DNA of 64,000 bases from REEB76 sp963774895 (GCA_963774895.1 CAVZGN010000001.1:62001-126000); one strand, 5' to 3'; positions 8,382 to 17,932 are shown, counted from the first letter of the stretch. Numbers and translations are program-made. The notes: generated from the letters alone by a model not told the origin.

Positions 8382-10096
8382 CGCGCCAGCGCCTTGAGCA
8401 GCCGGCTGTAAGGCAAGGTATTCAGCACGTCACCGGCTTCCAACCATGCACGCCGCGCCTGGTCGATGCCGAAACGCATAGCGTCGAGGCCACTGGTGGT
8501 GTGCGCATCCGTGGAGATCACCAGTTTGCAACCCGCCAGGTGGGCGGCGCGTGCATGGATGTCGTCCAGATCCAGGCGATCCGGATTGGCGTTGATCTCC
8601 ATGGCCACACCAGACCTGGCTGCGGCTGCATAGATCTTATCCATGTCAGCGCTGATCTCCGCGCGCGTGTTGATAAGGCGCGTAGTGGGATGCGCCAGGA
8701 TGTGCATATAGTGGTTGTCGAAGGCTTTGAGGATGCGCGCGGTCTGCTTCACTGCCGGCAGTTCCAGGTTGTAGTGCAACGCCGCCACCACCACGTCCAG
8801 TTGTTTCAGCACCGAATCCGGCAGGTCCAGCGAGCCGTCCTCGAGGATATCCACTTCCGTACCCTTGAGCACATGGAAATCCTTCAGCTTGCCGTTGAGC
8901 TTATCGATAGCGCGTATCTCGGCGAGCACCTGTTTCGCGTTCAGTCCATGCGCCACGCTCACATGCCGGGAGTGATCGGTGATAGCCAGATATTCATAAC
9001 TGCGCACACGCGCCGCCGCGACCATGGCCGCCAGGGTGTCATGACCATCGGTGGCATCGGTATGAGCATGCAGGTCGCCGCGGATGTCGGCCAGGTTGAT
9101 AAGATCGGGCAGCTTGCCGACACGTGCCGCTTCGATCTCGCCGCGTGCTTCGCGCAGTTCCGGCGGGATGTAGGGCAGGCCGACGGCAGCGAACAGCTCC
9201 TGTTCGCTGCGGCCGGCGATGCGCTTGGGTCCGCGGAACACTCCGTACTCGTTGATCTTGAGGCCTTTGGCCACAGCGATTTTGCGCACCGCGATGTTGT
9301 GGGCCTTGGAGCCGGTGAAGTAGTAGAGCGCTGCACCATAGCTGACCTCAGGCATAAGCCGCAGATCCACTTGCATGCCGTTGCGCAGTTGCACGCTCGA
9401 GCGGGTGGCGCCTTGCGACACCACCGTGGCGACTGCGTCGTACTTAACGAAACGCGCCATCACCGGCGAATCGCGCCCGGCGATCACCACGATATCCAAA
9501 TCGCCGACGGTATCGCAGCGGCGGCGGTAACTGCCGGCCACCTCCACGCGTTTGACGCCGGGGATCTTGCGCAGATACGCCAGCAGGGGTGTGGCGATCA
9601 GCTCGGCATCCGCGAGCTTGAAGCGCTGCGGCCCCGGGCGGCACTTTTCCAGACTGGTGAGGATGCGCGCCACGGTCTTGGCGCCGAAGCCCGGCAACTC
9701 CCCAAGCTTGCCGCTGCTCGCGGCACGCTTGAGATCCTCGAAACTGCGAATGTTGAGTTCCCGGAACAGCAGCTTGACGCGCTTCGGGCCCAGGCCCGGC
9801 AGGCCCATGAGTTCGCTGAGCGCGCGTGGTACGCGCTTTTGCAGTTGCTCCAGTTGTGGCAGCTTTCCAGTCTGCACGATGACTTCGATCTTTTTGGCCA
9901 GGTCTTTGCCGATGCCCGGCAACTCGTCCAGATCGCGGCCCTCGGCCAGCAGTTCCGACATGCCCCGGGATGAGCCGGCTACCACCCGCGCGGCGTTGCG
10001 GTAGGCGCGCACCCGGAACGGATTGGCGTCCTGGATCTCCAGCAGATCCGCGTAGCGGTTGAAGAGTTGTGCGATCTCGGCGTTATCTGCGGGCAT
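8378..10096 (-). CDS. polX: DNA polymerase/3'-5' exonuclease PolX
   Basis: 572 residues, the usual size of bacterial PolX. In order: helix-hairpin-helix region, pol-beta-like palm with the metal-binding GDLDIVV motif (near residue 200), thumb, and a C-terminal PHP phosphoesterase domain with GDLHAHTDATDGHDT, ITDHSRH, and HPTTR motifs. PolX fills short gaps and trims 3' ends in base excision repair. All motif residues needed for both activities appear present. Confidence 0.95.
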   Translation of the reverse strand: MPADNAEIAQLFNRYADLLEIQDANPFRVRAYRNAARVVAGSSRGMSELLAEGRDLDELPGIGKDLAKKIEVIVQTGKLPQLEQLQKRVPRALSELMGLPGLGPKRVKLLFRELNIRSFEDLKRAASSGKLGELPGFGAKTVARILTSLEKCRPGPQRFKLADAELIATPLLAYLRKIPGVKRVEVAGSYRRRCDTVGDLDIVVIAGRDSPVMARFVKYDAVATVVSQGATRSSVQLRNGMQVDLRLMPEVSYGAALYYFTGSKAHNIAVRKIAVAKGLKINEYGVFRGPKRIAGRSEQELFAAVGLPYIPPELREARGEIEAARVGKLPDLINLADIRGDLHAHTDATDGHDTLAAMVAAARVRSYEYLAITDHSRHVSVAHGLNAKQVLAEIRAIDKLNGKLKDFHVLKGTEVDILEDGSLDLPDSVLKQLDVVVAALHYNLELPAVKQTARILKAFDNHYMHILAHPTTRLINTRAEISADMDKIYAAAARSGVAMEINANPDRLDLDDIHARAAHLAGCKLVISTDAHTTSGLDAMRFGIDQARRAWLEAGDVLNTLPYSRLLKALAR

Positions 10097-10240
10097 ACTT
10101 TCCCCTGATTCGGCGCATTGAAAAGATAACCCGGCAGCGCCGTTACGGCGCTGATCTGGGTCAGCTGGACTTTCCCCGGCGTGGCTTTTGCTTGAAAATA
10201 GCCGGGCCCTCAGAGCTATTCACCTTCCAAGGAGGCCCAC

Positions 10241-12034
10241 GTGGCCAGTTATACCGCACCGCTGCGCGATATGCAGTTTGTCCTGAACGAACTCGCGGAT
10301 CTGGAAGGTGTCTCCAGGCTTCCGGGCTATGCCGAGGCCACGCCGGACCTGGTGGATTCGGTGCTGGATGCGGCCGGCAAATTCGCCGCCGATGTGATCG
10401 GCCCGCTGAACGCCAGTGGCGATCAGCAAGGCGCGAGGTTCAAGGACGGTGTGGTGACCACCCCTGAGGGTTTCAAGCAGGCGTATGCACGCTTCGTGGC
10501 GGATGGCTGGAACGCACTCGCCATCCCCGCAGAGCATGGCGGCCAGGGATTACCGCAACTGGTATCCGCGCCGGTGCAGGAGATGTGGCAGGCGGCCAAC
10601 ATGTCGTTCGCGTTGTGCTCACTGCTGACCCAGGGCGCGGTACACGCCTTGATACTCTGCGGTTCCCCGGAACTCAAAAAACGCTTTCTCCCCAAAATGA
10701 TTTCCGGCGACTGGACCGGCACCATGAATCTCTCGGAACCCCAAGCCGGTTCGGACCTGGCGGCGGTGCGTTGCCGTGCCCAGCGCGAGGGCGATCATTA
10801 CCAGCTCAGCGGCCAGAAGATCTTCATCACCTACGGCGAGCACGACTGGACCGAGAACATCATCCATCTCATGCTGGCGCGCACCCCGGACGCGCCCGCC
10901 GGCGTCAAGGGCATCTCCATGTTCCTGGTGCCCAAGTTCCTGGTGAATGCGGATGGTAGCGTCGGCAAGCGCAATGACGTGCAGTGCGCTTCCATCGAGC
11001 ACAAGCTCGGCATCCATGCTTGTCCCACAGCGGTGTTGAGTTATGGCGAGAAAGACGGCGCCATCGGCTATCTCATCGGCGAGGAGAACCGCGGGCTCGA
11101 ATACATGTTCATCATGATGAACCTGGCGCGCCTCGATGTGGGTGTGCAGGGCTTAGGGATAGCCGATCGCGCCTGGCAACAGGCATGCGCGTATGCCAAG
11201 GAACGGGTGCAGAGCGCCGACATCAGCGAACGCCGCGGTCAACCGGTGACCATCATCCATCATCCGGATGTGCGCCGCATGCTGATGAGCATGAAGGCAC
11301 GCGTCGAAGCCATGCGCGCAGTCGCCTATGTCACCGCTACCGGTCTGGACCGTGCCCTACGTCACCCCGATGAGCTACAGCGCGCCCAGGCCCAGGCCTT
11401 GGTGGACCTGTTGATCCCGGTGGTCAAGGGCTGGTGTACCGAGAACGCCATCGACATCACCTCCCTCGGCATCCAGGTGCACGGCGGCATGGGCTATATC
11501 GAGGAGACCGGCGCTGCCCAGTATTTCCGCGACGCGCGCATCAGCACCATCTATGAAGGCACCACCGGGATCCAGGCCAAGGACCTGATCGGCCGCAAGA
11601 TCGCCCGCGACCAGGGTATGACCGCCAAAGCCCTCATCGGCATGATGCGCGTTACCGAAAAGGAGCTGGCGAATACCAAAGTTGAGAGCCTGAAAGCCAT
11701 CAACACGCGCCTCAAAGCAGGCATTGATGCGCTGGAAGAAGCCGTAAACTGGCTAGTGAGCCAGTACACCAGCGATGTGAAAGCCGCGGCCGCTGGCTCG
11801 GTGCCGTTTCTGATGCTGGTGGGTGTGGTCAGCGGCGGCTGGCAGATGGCCCGTGCTGCCTTGATCGCACAGCAGAAACTCGCTGCCGGCAGCGGCGATG
11901 CTGCGTTTTACCAGGCCAAGATCGGCACCACACGCTTCTATGCCGACCATGAACTGACGCGGGCATCAGCCCTCAAGGAGTCCATCGTCAGCGGCGCAGC
12001 CGGGACGCTGGCTCTGAGCGAGGACCAGTTCTGA
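10241..12034 (+). CDS. acyl-CoA dehydrogenase (long form with C-terminal extension)
   Basis: 597 residues, FAD-dependent. The family patterns are visible: NLSEPQAGSDLAAVRC (acyl-CoA/FAD loop), the CPTAVLSYGE region, and QVHGGMGYIEETGAAQYFRDARISTIYEGTTGIQ at the end of the core, followed by the extra C-terminal domain of about 120 residues seen in the DmdC/FadE-like group. The start is a GTG at 10241 behind a strong Shine-Dalgarno (AAGGAGG, 10229-10235). It introduces the alpha-beta double bond in a CoA thioester; substrate unknown, with fatty acid or methylthio acid both possible. Confidence 0.9.
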   Translation: MASYTAPLRDMQFVLNELADLEGVSRLPGYAEATPDLVDSVLDAAGKFAADVIGPLNASGDQQGARFKDGVVTTPEGFKQAYARFVADGWNALAIPAEHGGQGLPQLVSAPVQEMWQAANMSFALCSLLTQGAVHALILCGSPELKKRFLPKMISGDWTGTMNLSEPQAGSDLAAVRCRAQREGDHYQLSGQKIFITYGEHDWTENIIHLMLARTPDAPAGVKGISMFLVPKFLVNADGSVGKRNDVQCASIEHKLGIHACPTAVLSYGEKDGAIGYLIGEENRGLEYMFIMMNLARLDVGVQGLGIADRAWQQACAYAKERVQSADISERRGQPVTIIHHPDVRRMLMSMKARVEAMRAVAYVTATGLDRALRHPDELQRAQAQALVDLLIPVVKGWCTENAIDITSLGIQVHGGMGYIEETGAAQYFRDARISTIYEGTTGIQAKDLIGRKIARDQGMTAKALIGMMRVTEKELANTKVESLKAINTRLKAGIDALEEAVNWLVSQYTSDVKAAAAGSVPFLMLVGVVSGGWQMARAALIAQQKLAAGSGDAAFYQAKIGTTRFYADHELTRASALKESIVSGAAGTLALSEDQF

Positions 12035-12078
12035 TCCGCATGGCTATCGGTAGGCGTTACCAGTAACCCATTTAAATA

Positions 12079-12113
12079 TTGACATATCGGAAAAAGCCGA
12101 TATACTCAGTGCA
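12079..12113 (+). promoter_or_regulatory. sigma70 promoter with embedded operator for the ArsR-type gene; predicts leaderless mRNA
   Basis: TTGACA at 12079-12084, a 16-base spacer and TATACT at 12101-12106. The spacer and -10 contain an inverted repeat ATATCGG (12084-12090) / CCGATAT (12097-12103). The ATG lies 7 bases after the -10 box, where transcription would begin, so the mRNA likely has no 5' leader. The operator position fits autorepression by the encoded ArsR protein. Confidence 0.75.
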
Positions 12114-12415
12114 TGCAACAGGTGGAAGTCTTCAAGGCACTGGCCAACGAATCGCGGCTCAAGATCCTGCAATGGATGAAGGAGCCGGGCAAACACTTCG
12201 GCGACTGTCCATCGGGCAGCGTGCGGGGCCGCAAGGTGTGTGTGGGCGAGATCCAGGCCAAGCTGGGCCTTTCCCAGTCCACTGCGTCCCAGTACCTGGC
12301 CACTTTGGAGCAGGCCGGACTGGTGGTCGCCCGCCGTGAAGGCCAGTGGACCTTCTATGAGCGCAATGAGCAGGCGCTCAAGGAACTGGGAGACTTCCTC
12401 AAGAAGGATCTGTAA
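12113..12415 (+). CDS. ArsR/SmtB-type winged-helix transcription regulator
   Basis: 100 residues. Winged helix-turn-helix: FKALANESRLKILQWM, then the recognition helix region VGEIQAKLGLSQSTASQYLATLEQAGLVVARREGQWTFY. There are cysteines at CPSGS (residue 24) and VCVGEI (residue 43), but not the usual metal box of ArsR (ELCVCDL); it may sense thiol state or a small molecule. It sits just before an old yellow enzyme and an FMN reductase, so control of these is likely. A palindromic operator overlaps its own promoter. Confidence 0.9.
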   Translation: MQQVEVFKALANESRLKILQWMKEPGKHFGDCPSGSVRGRKVCVGEIQAKLGLSQSTASQYLATLEQAGLVVARREGQWTFYERNEQALKELGDFLKKDL

Positions 12416-12516
12416 GCAAGCAATTAAATGTCACCCCGTAAGGGGATTTTTAAACTGGATTTATATCGGCTTATTTAAATATGCAAAAACTTCTGAATGA
12501 CGATGAGGATAGACCT

Positions 12517-13614
12517 ATGAATACGCAACCGCTGTTGACGCCCGTGAAGCTCGGCCCGTATGCCTTGCCGAACCGCGTGGTCATGGCGCCCATGACGCGC
12601 TCGCGCGCCTATAACCGCGACCAGGCACCCACGGAATTGCATGCCGCATACTATGCGCAACGCGCATCCGCTGGACTCATCGTTTCCGAGGGCAGCCAGA
12701 TATCACCCCAGGGCGTGGGTTATGTGCATACGCCGGGCATCCATTCCCAGGCCCAGATCCGCGGCTGGCAGAAAGTTACGGACGCAGTGCACGCGCGCGG
12801 CGGGCGCATCTTCCTGCAACTCTGGCATGTGGGCTATGTTTCCCATCCGGATTTCCATGACGGCCAGCTGCCGGTGGCGCCTTCCGCCATCAATCCCAAT
12901 AGCAAGTCGTTCACACCGCTGGGACTCAAGAATACGGTCACAGCCCGTGCCCTGGAGACCTCCGAAGTCAGAGCCAGCGTGCAGGATTACGTGCGGGCGG
13001 CCATCAATGCCATGCTCGCCGGAAGCGATGGCGTGGAGGTCCATGGCGCCAACGGTTATCTCATCGAACAGTTCCTGCGCGACAGCAGCAACCGGCGCAC
13101 GGACGAATACGGCGGCGACATCCCGAAGCGCGCGCGTTTCCTCCTGGAGATCGTGGACGGCGTGAGCGAGGCCATCGGCAGCGAACGCGTGGGCGTGCGC
13201 CTGTCGCCCGCCAACACCTGGAACGTGCCGGCGGATTCCGATACCCGGGCGCTCTATGACTATGCGATCGGCGCATTGTCAGGCTATGGACTGGCTTATC
13301 TGCATCTGCGTGAAGCCCAGGGCGATATGTCGGCCATCCCCAATATGGTGACCAACGTCAGCGAGCATTTCCGCAGCGTCTACCGTGGCACGCTCATCAC
13401 CAATACCGGTTATGACCAGCAGAAGGGCAATGCAGTGATTGCCAAGGGTCAGGCTGACCTGGTGGCATTCGGCCTGCCTTGCATCGCCAATCCGGATTTG
13501 GTGGAACGCTTCCGTGCCTTCGCGCCGCTGGCGCAGACTGACCAGAACACTTTGTACCAGGGCGGCGCACGGGGTTACACCGATTACCCGCCGCTGCAGT
13601 CCGAGGCGGCCTGA
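12517..13614 (+). CDS. NADH:flavin oxidoreductase, old yellow enzyme family (alkene reductase)
   Basis: 365 residues; an FMN-binding (beta/alpha)8 barrel. Family motifs: PNRVVMAPMTRSRA near residue 20, EGSQISPQGVGY, WHVGYVSHP, and DGVEVHGANGYLIEQFLRDSSNRRTDEYGG. This matches NemA/XenA-type enzymes that reduce activated alkenes, quinones or nitro compounds. The ATG at 12517 was chosen; an in-frame ATG at 12481 would add 12 residues. It follows the ArsR gene on the same strand and may be part of its regulon. In-vivo substrate unknown. Confidence 0.9.
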   Translation: MNTQPLLTPVKLGPYALPNRVVMAPMTRSRAYNRDQAPTELHAAYYAQRASAGLIVSEGSQISPQGVGYVHTPGIHSQAQIRGWQKVTDAVHARGGRIFLQLWHVGYVSHPDFHDGQLPVAPSAINPNSKSFTPLGLKNTVTARALETSEVRASVQDYVRAAINAMLAGSDGVEVHGANGYLIEQFLRDSSNRRTDEYGGDIPKRARFLLEIVDGVSEAIGSERVGVRLSPANTWNVPADSDTRALYDYAIGALSGYGLAYLHLREAQGDMSAIPNMVTNVSEHFRSVYRGTLITNTGYDQQKGNAVIAKGQADLVAFGLPCIANPDLVERFRAFAPLAQTDQNTLYQGGARGYTDYPPLQSEAA

Positions 13615-13705
13615 GCGTCAGCACCTTGGATTTGTCGTGCCACATCACGCTTCGAATAGTTACACGCCGCAGTAATATCACAGCACAAATATTGGAGAGC
13701 AGCAC

Positions 13706-14269
13706 ATGCAACCAAAAGTAGCCATCGTCATCGGCAGCACCCGCCCGGGCCGCAAGGCGGAGGCCGTAGCCGAATGGGTCTTTGGGATCGCCAAGCAGCG
13801 CAGCGATGCCGAGTTCGAGTTATTGGACATCGAGGACTACAAGCTGCCGCATCTGGATGAACCCATACCGCCATCGCTGCGGCAATATAGCAAGGCGCAT
13901 ACCAAGGCCTGGTCAGAGAAAGTGAATTCCTTCGATGCCTACGTGTTCGTCACCCCTGAGTACAACCACAGCACCTCGGGCGCGCTCAAGAACGCTATCG
14001 ATTACCTGTACCACGAATGGAACAACAAGGCCGCGGGCTTCGTGAGCTATGGCAGCATGGGCGGGGTGCGCGCCGTCGAGCATCTGCGCCTGATCATGGC
14101 CGAGCTGCAGGTAGCCACGGTGCGTGCGCAAGTAGCCTTGTCGCTGTTCACGGATTTCGAGAACTTCGGCGTCTTCAAGCCCGCGGCCCATCACCAGGCC
14201 GAGGTCAAGAGCATGCTTGATCAGCTGGTGGCTTGGGGCAAGGCATTGAAGACGCTGCGGGCAGCCTGA
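13706..14269 (+). CDS. NADPH-dependent FMN reductase
   Basis: 187 residues, flavodoxin-like fold. The FMN phosphate loop GSTRPGRKAEAVAEW lies near residue 10, and VTPEYNHSTSGALKNAIDYL is the family signature. A ribosome binding site (GGAGAG) precedes the ATG. It may act as quinone or FMN reductase beside the old yellow enzyme upstream. Its own promoter region (13615-13705) is short. Confidence 0.9.
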   Translation: MQPKVAIVIGSTRPGRKAEAVAEWVFGIAKQRSDAEFELLDIEDYKLPHLDEPIPPSLRQYSKAHTKAWSEKVNSFDAYVFVTPEYNHSTSGALKNAIDYLYHEWNNKAAGFVSYGSMGGVRAVEHLRLIMAELQVATVRAQVALSLFTDFENFGVFKPAAHHQAEVKSMLDQLVAWGKALKTLRAA

Positions 14270-14375
14270 TTTACCCTGGCGGAATGCGTGCGTGTGCCTC
14301 CGGCTGCTCATGGTTCCGCGGCCTCGCGCCGGCTGTGTATGATCGGCACGTCCGCGTGTTATCAATCGACCCAAA

Positions 14376-14389
14376 CTGATCTGGGTCAA
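14376..14389. promoter_or_regulatory. weak FNR/CRP-type half-match upstream of hemerythrin gene
   Basis: CTGATCTGGGTCAA resembles TTGAT-N4-ATCAA with two mismatches, 60 bases before the hemerythrin start. Hemerythrins are often controlled by oxygen, so it is noted, but the match is not strong. Confidence 0.3.
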
Positions 14390-14448
14390 TGACGCCGGCC
14401 CTGGCATACCCTATGTAGTAGGGTGAGTCTGTCGATGCGGAGGCGATT

Positions 14449-15075
14449 ATGCGGGTCAACCCCACGATCGAAAAGCTGCGGCGCGAACATGCGGATATGC
14501 GCAGGATTATCATTCTGATTCGCATGCAACTGGACCTGCTGGAGCGGCATGCGGAGCCGGACTTGGTACTGCTGACCAATGCGCTGTACTACATGCGCAA
14601 ATTTCCCAGCGTCGTGCACCACCCCAAGGAAGAGCTGATCTTCGAGAAGCTGCTGGCGCGCGGCGCGCCGGTGCACAAGGAAGTGGAGCAGTTGCACGCG
14701 CAGCATCAGGAGATTTATGCGCTGGAGGACAACCTGATCGAACTGGCGCTGGCCCTGCAACAAGGCGACCAACAGGCGCAGGCACGCCTGCTGGAGTTCG
14801 GCCGGCACTATCTTGCCGTCCAGGCGATGCATGTGGAGACCGAGGAGCGCGTCTTGTTTCCGGCCGCGCAGCAAAACCTGCGCGCCTATGACTGGAAGGA
14901 GGTGCGCAAGAAATCCGTGAGCATCGATGATCCGCTGTTCGGCAACAACCCGACCGCACGCTACCGCTATCTATACGATTATTTGATGCGGGAGGCGGCC
15001 GAGAGCGGAGTATCGCTGCCGGCGACACGCCAGACGCCCGTATCCAGCTCCCGCAAGACCAGTTCCTCCAGATAA
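14449..15075 (+). CDS. hemerythrin-like (HHE) domain protein
   Basis: 208 residues, four-helix bundle pattern. Candidate iron ligands sit in LRREHADMRR, VHHPKEELIFEKL, LHAQHQEIYALE and MHVETEERVLFPAA. Such proteins bind a di-iron centre and sense or store O2 or repair Fe-S. A strong RBS (GGAGG) precedes the ATG. The last 97 bases overlap, in antisense, the 3' end of the decarboxylase gene; the C-terminal tail (TRQTPVSSSRKTSSSR) is probably read-through of the neighbour's opposite strand. Confidence 0.85.
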   Translation: MRVNPTIEKLRREHADMRRIIILIRMQLDLLERHAEPDLVLLTNALYYMRKFPSVVHHPKEELIFEKLLARGAPVHKEVEQLHAQHQEIYALEDNLIELALALQQGDQQAQARLLEFGRHYLAVQAMHVETEERVLFPAAQQNLRAYDWKEVRKKSVSIDDPLFGNNPTARYRYLYDYLMREAAESGVSLPATRQTPVSSSRKTSSSR

Positions 15076-17030
15076 TCGCAATAGCGGTCCAGGTAGTTGC
15101 GCCCCTCTACCTGTTGGAGCAGCCAGGGATTCATGAGCGTGTGCCGCAGCAGGAACAGACTGTCGGATTGCAGTTGCGGATCATCCACACTGTCCACGAA
15201 GCTCGCGGCATCGATACCCAGAGCCTTCAGCACCCGCTCGAGTTCTCGCGGTGCAATCATGCGGCGCTCCACGGCGGTATGCGAGCTGAAGAAATCCTGC
15301 ATCTGTACCGGGCCGGTGGCGATGCCGAGGTGCGCATACAGGCGCCGGCCGAAGCGGTTCATGGCGGCCAGCGAACGGTTGCCCTCCGGATTCACCGCCA
15401 GGCACAAGAGGTTGGTGTCCGGCTCGAACGGCACCAGCAGCCGCGCCTTGCCCTTGAGGCGCGCCGCCAGTTGCGGCAAGCGATCAAAGAAATACTCGGT
15501 GGCACGGATGGTCTGGCGCTGCAGCCGCCCGAGATTTTCCCGATCGGGCGGCAGCACCCGGTGCGTCACCCAGGCGGCCGCTGCCGGCGCGCCCGGCTTG
15601 GAACCCTCGAGGATATATTCGCCCAGGGATCCGTCGGTATCGGTTTGTTCATCGAACACATAGGTCGCGTGCTCGCCCAGGAACTGCAGCACCCGCCGGT
15701 CGCGCCATACGATACCGCCGACGCCAAACGGCAGATAGCCGAGTTTGTGCGGATCCACGGTCACCACATCGGCTTGCTTGAGCGCTGCGAAGCTGGCGTG
15801 CACTGTCGCTGAAGGAAAATAGCTGAATTCGCCACGTACTTTTTTGTGTGGCACGAAGCTGCCATCGGGTTCGCGGAAGATACTGGTGAGATAGCCGCCC
15901 CAGGCGGCATCCACGTGCAGCCCGAACTCGAGTCCACGGGCGCGGAATTTCCGGCGCAGTTCCGCCACCGTGTGGATGGGATCGATACTGCCGAATTCGG
16001 TGGTGCCGAGCACCGCCACCGTGGATAGCACCGGGATTTTCTGTGCAGCACATTCTTCGAGCCGTGACTCGAGCGCCGCTACGGCCAGACGCATATGTGC
16101 GTCCACCGGCAGGCATTCCAGCTGGCTGCCGCCGAAACCCAGCACCCGCATAGCCTTGTGCCAGGAATAGTGGGCGGTGATCGGAGCCAGGATGCGGGCT
16201 TGCGCCCACAGCGGGTGGCGTGCTGCGAAGGCCGCCGGCCCCAGATGCTCGATGCGCGCCCTAGCGATCGCCTGCTTGAACTCCCGTTGTTCGGAGGTTT
16301 TCAGACCTTGAGCGGCGGTTGCCAGTTTCGCGGGCAGCGCCAGCACCTGAGGTAGCGGCAGGTTGAACAGCGCCCAGTCGTCCAGGTCCGCGAGCCGGTG
16401 CCCATCATCGAGTTTGAGTGCCGGCAGATGGTGCGCGGCATGCAGGGCATCACGCAGCGCCAGCGGGTAGCATCGGAGTGTGCGCAGATAGGCCAGGCCT
16501 TCGTAATTTGCCAGGGTACCGCCGGAAGTCAGGTGTCCCCAGGCACACGGCGTAGAGGTGGGATCAATACCGAAGCCCAGCATGCGTGCCAGTTGCAGGC
16601 CCACTTCCAACTCCAGCCGCAGCGTTACCGGAGCCACCTCGGGACTGACGTTGTTGGGGTTATAGAGCGTGGTGATGAGTTGCGCCAGCAAACCCGGCAT
16701 CAATGTGTCCGAGACCATATGCCCCAGGTAACGTGGGTTGAAGAACGGTACCGAACGCTTGAGCGCGGCGGTCAGGGTGTTTAGTTCGGTGCGCATGCGG
16801 TCCATGAACTCGACGTAGTCCGGATCGTGAGCGGCAAACATCGGTATCGGCGGTGGATCCTCAGGGTGGAAATTGCGCCGCCAGTACACATGGTCGCGCA
16901 GGAACTCCAGCAACACGCGCTCGAAGGATTCGCTGTTCTCACCGCTGGAACCCAGGAAGCAGGGATTGGCAAACGCCAGGTCGGCCGCCTGACCGGAGAT
17001 ACTGCGACGGGGTTTTTGCCGTGGGGGCAT
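14979..17030 (-). CDS. PLP-dependent decarboxylase, group II family
   Basis: 683 residues. Family patterns: FFNPRYLGHMVSDTLMPG, WGHLTSGGTLANYEGL, HVDAAWGGYL (Asp and Ala that hold the cofactor ring), and DPHKLGYLPFGVG with the PLP-binding lysine. It resembles tyrosine/glutamate/aspartate decarboxylases but is longer than usual, with an extra C-terminal part of over 150 residues. The start at 17030 has a GAGAG ribosome binding site. The last 97 bases overlap the hemerythrin gene on the other strand. Substrate cannot be told. Confidence 0.85.
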   Translation of the reverse strand: MPPRQKPRRSISGQAADLAFANPCFLGSSGENSESFERVLLEFLRDHVYWRRNFHPEDPPPIPMFAAHDPDYVEFMDRMRTELNTLTAALKRSVPFFNPRYLGHMVSDTLMPGLLAQLITTLYNPNNVSPEVAPVTLRLELEVGLQLARMLGFGIDPTSTPCAWGHLTSGGTLANYEGLAYLRTLRCYPLALRDALHAAHHLPALKLDDGHRLADLDDWALFNLPLPQVLALPAKLATAAQGLKTSEQREFKQAIARARIEHLGPAAFAARHPLWAQARILAPITAHYSWHKAMRVLGFGGSQLECLPVDAHMRLAVAALESRLEECAAQKIPVLSTVAVLGTTEFGSIDPIHTVAELRRKFRARGLEFGLHVDAAWGGYLTSIFREPDGSFVPHKKVRGEFSYFPSATVHASFAALKQADVVTVDPHKLGYLPFGVGGIVWRDRRVLQFLGEHATYVFDEQTDTDGSLGEYILEGSKPGAPAAAAWVTHRVLPPDRENLGRLQRQTIRATEYFFDRLPQLAARLKGKARLLVPFEPDTNLLCLAVNPEGNRSLAAMNRFGRRLYAHLGIATGPVQMQDFFSSHTAVERRMIAPRELERVLKALGIDAASFVDSVDDPQLQSDSLFLLRHTLMNPWLLQQVEGRNYLDRYCDYLEELVLRELDTGVWRVAGSDTPLSAASRIK

Positions 17031-17112
17031 GGGCGCTCTCTCTATATATGTGGTAATTGAGTTTGACGTAGCGGGCTTTGATGCTCCTTGATACAGATCA
17101 GGTGCCGGGAAA

Positions 17113-17832
17113 TTACCAGGGTATGTGCTTGCGGTCGCGCCAGAAATGGCCGCTGTCCGTGGCTTCCGGGGCGGTGGCCAACCACACGATGGTCTCCACA
17201 CCTTGCTCCACGGAGCGGCTGGCGCCCGGCCCGCCCATGTCGGTGCGTACCCAGCCGGGGCATACGGAGTTCACGCTGATGCCGCGCCCCGTGAGCTCGT
17301 GGGCGAACACCCGGGTCACCACGTTGAGCGCTGCCTTGGATATCCGATACCCCAGATAGCCGCCGTTCATGTCGTTGAGCGCGCCCATGCCGGAGGACAC
17401 GTTCACGATACGCGCACCTTCCGGCATCAGCGGCACCAGCGCCTGGATCAGCCGCACAGCACCCAGCGTGTTGGTGTTGAAGACTTGCATCACCGTCACC
17501 GGCGATACCTTGAGCGGGTCGGAGGATTTAGCGCCGGCCTCGCCGGTGGCTTCTGGCAGGATGCCGGCGTTGTTCACCAGCACATCCACGCGTGCGTGCT
17601 GTTCGCGCAGGTAACGCGCCAGCGCCTGGGCGTCCTCGGTTGAGGACACATCCAGCTTGCGCAGTTCCACATCCAGCTTTTGAACCTGTAATTCCTGCAA
17701 CGCCTGGGCGCCGGCCTTGGCATCGCGGGCCGTGAGCACCACGTGCAGTCCGAGGCGTGCCAGCTGCCGTGCGGTCTCCAGTCCGAGGCCGCGATTGGCG
17801 CCGGTGATCACGGCGATTTTATGATCTGCCAT
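17113..17832 (-). CDS. short-chain dehydrogenase/reductase (SDR), carbonyl reductase-like
   Basis: 239 residues. The NADPH-binding TGANRGLGLETARQL, the NNAG motif (LVNNAGILPEA), the catalytic Ser (VNVSSGMGA) and YxxxK (YRISK) are all present. The YGYRISKAALN-like stretch and the WVRTDMGGPGA end resemble carbonyl reductase-type SDRs. The start at 17832 follows an AGAAGG ribosome binding site. It diverges from msrA (17933) with 100 bases between. Confidence 0.9.
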   Translation of the reverse strand: MADHKIAVITGANRGLGLETARQLARLGLHVVLTARDAKAGAQALQELQVQKLDVELRKLDVSSTEDAQALARYLREQHARVDVLVNNAGILPEATGEAGAKSSDPLKVSPVTVMQVFNTNTLGAVRLIQALVPLMPEGARIVNVSSGMGALNDMNGGYLGYRISKAALNVVTRVFAHELTGRGISVNSVCPGWVRTDMGGPGASRSVEQGVETIVWLATAPEATDSGHFWRDRKHIPW

Positions 17833-17932
17833 AGGCCTTCTCCGAGTGTTACCAATGTCTGAAATGAAAGGCAGTATGATACGGTCTCTGTAGAGGCGTG
17901 AATCCCGCACTAACCCTTGCGAGTATATATAG

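Noticed and set aside
8501..9973. 490-codon plus-strand ORF opposite polX
   Set aside because: It is the mirror of a well-supported gene, rich in His/Gln/Arg, as expected from antisense of GC-rich coding DNA.
10151..10164. CTGATCTGGGTCAG as an FNR or CRP site before the acyl-CoA dehydrogenase gene
   Set aside because: Two or more mismatches to each consensus and no matching promoter elements.
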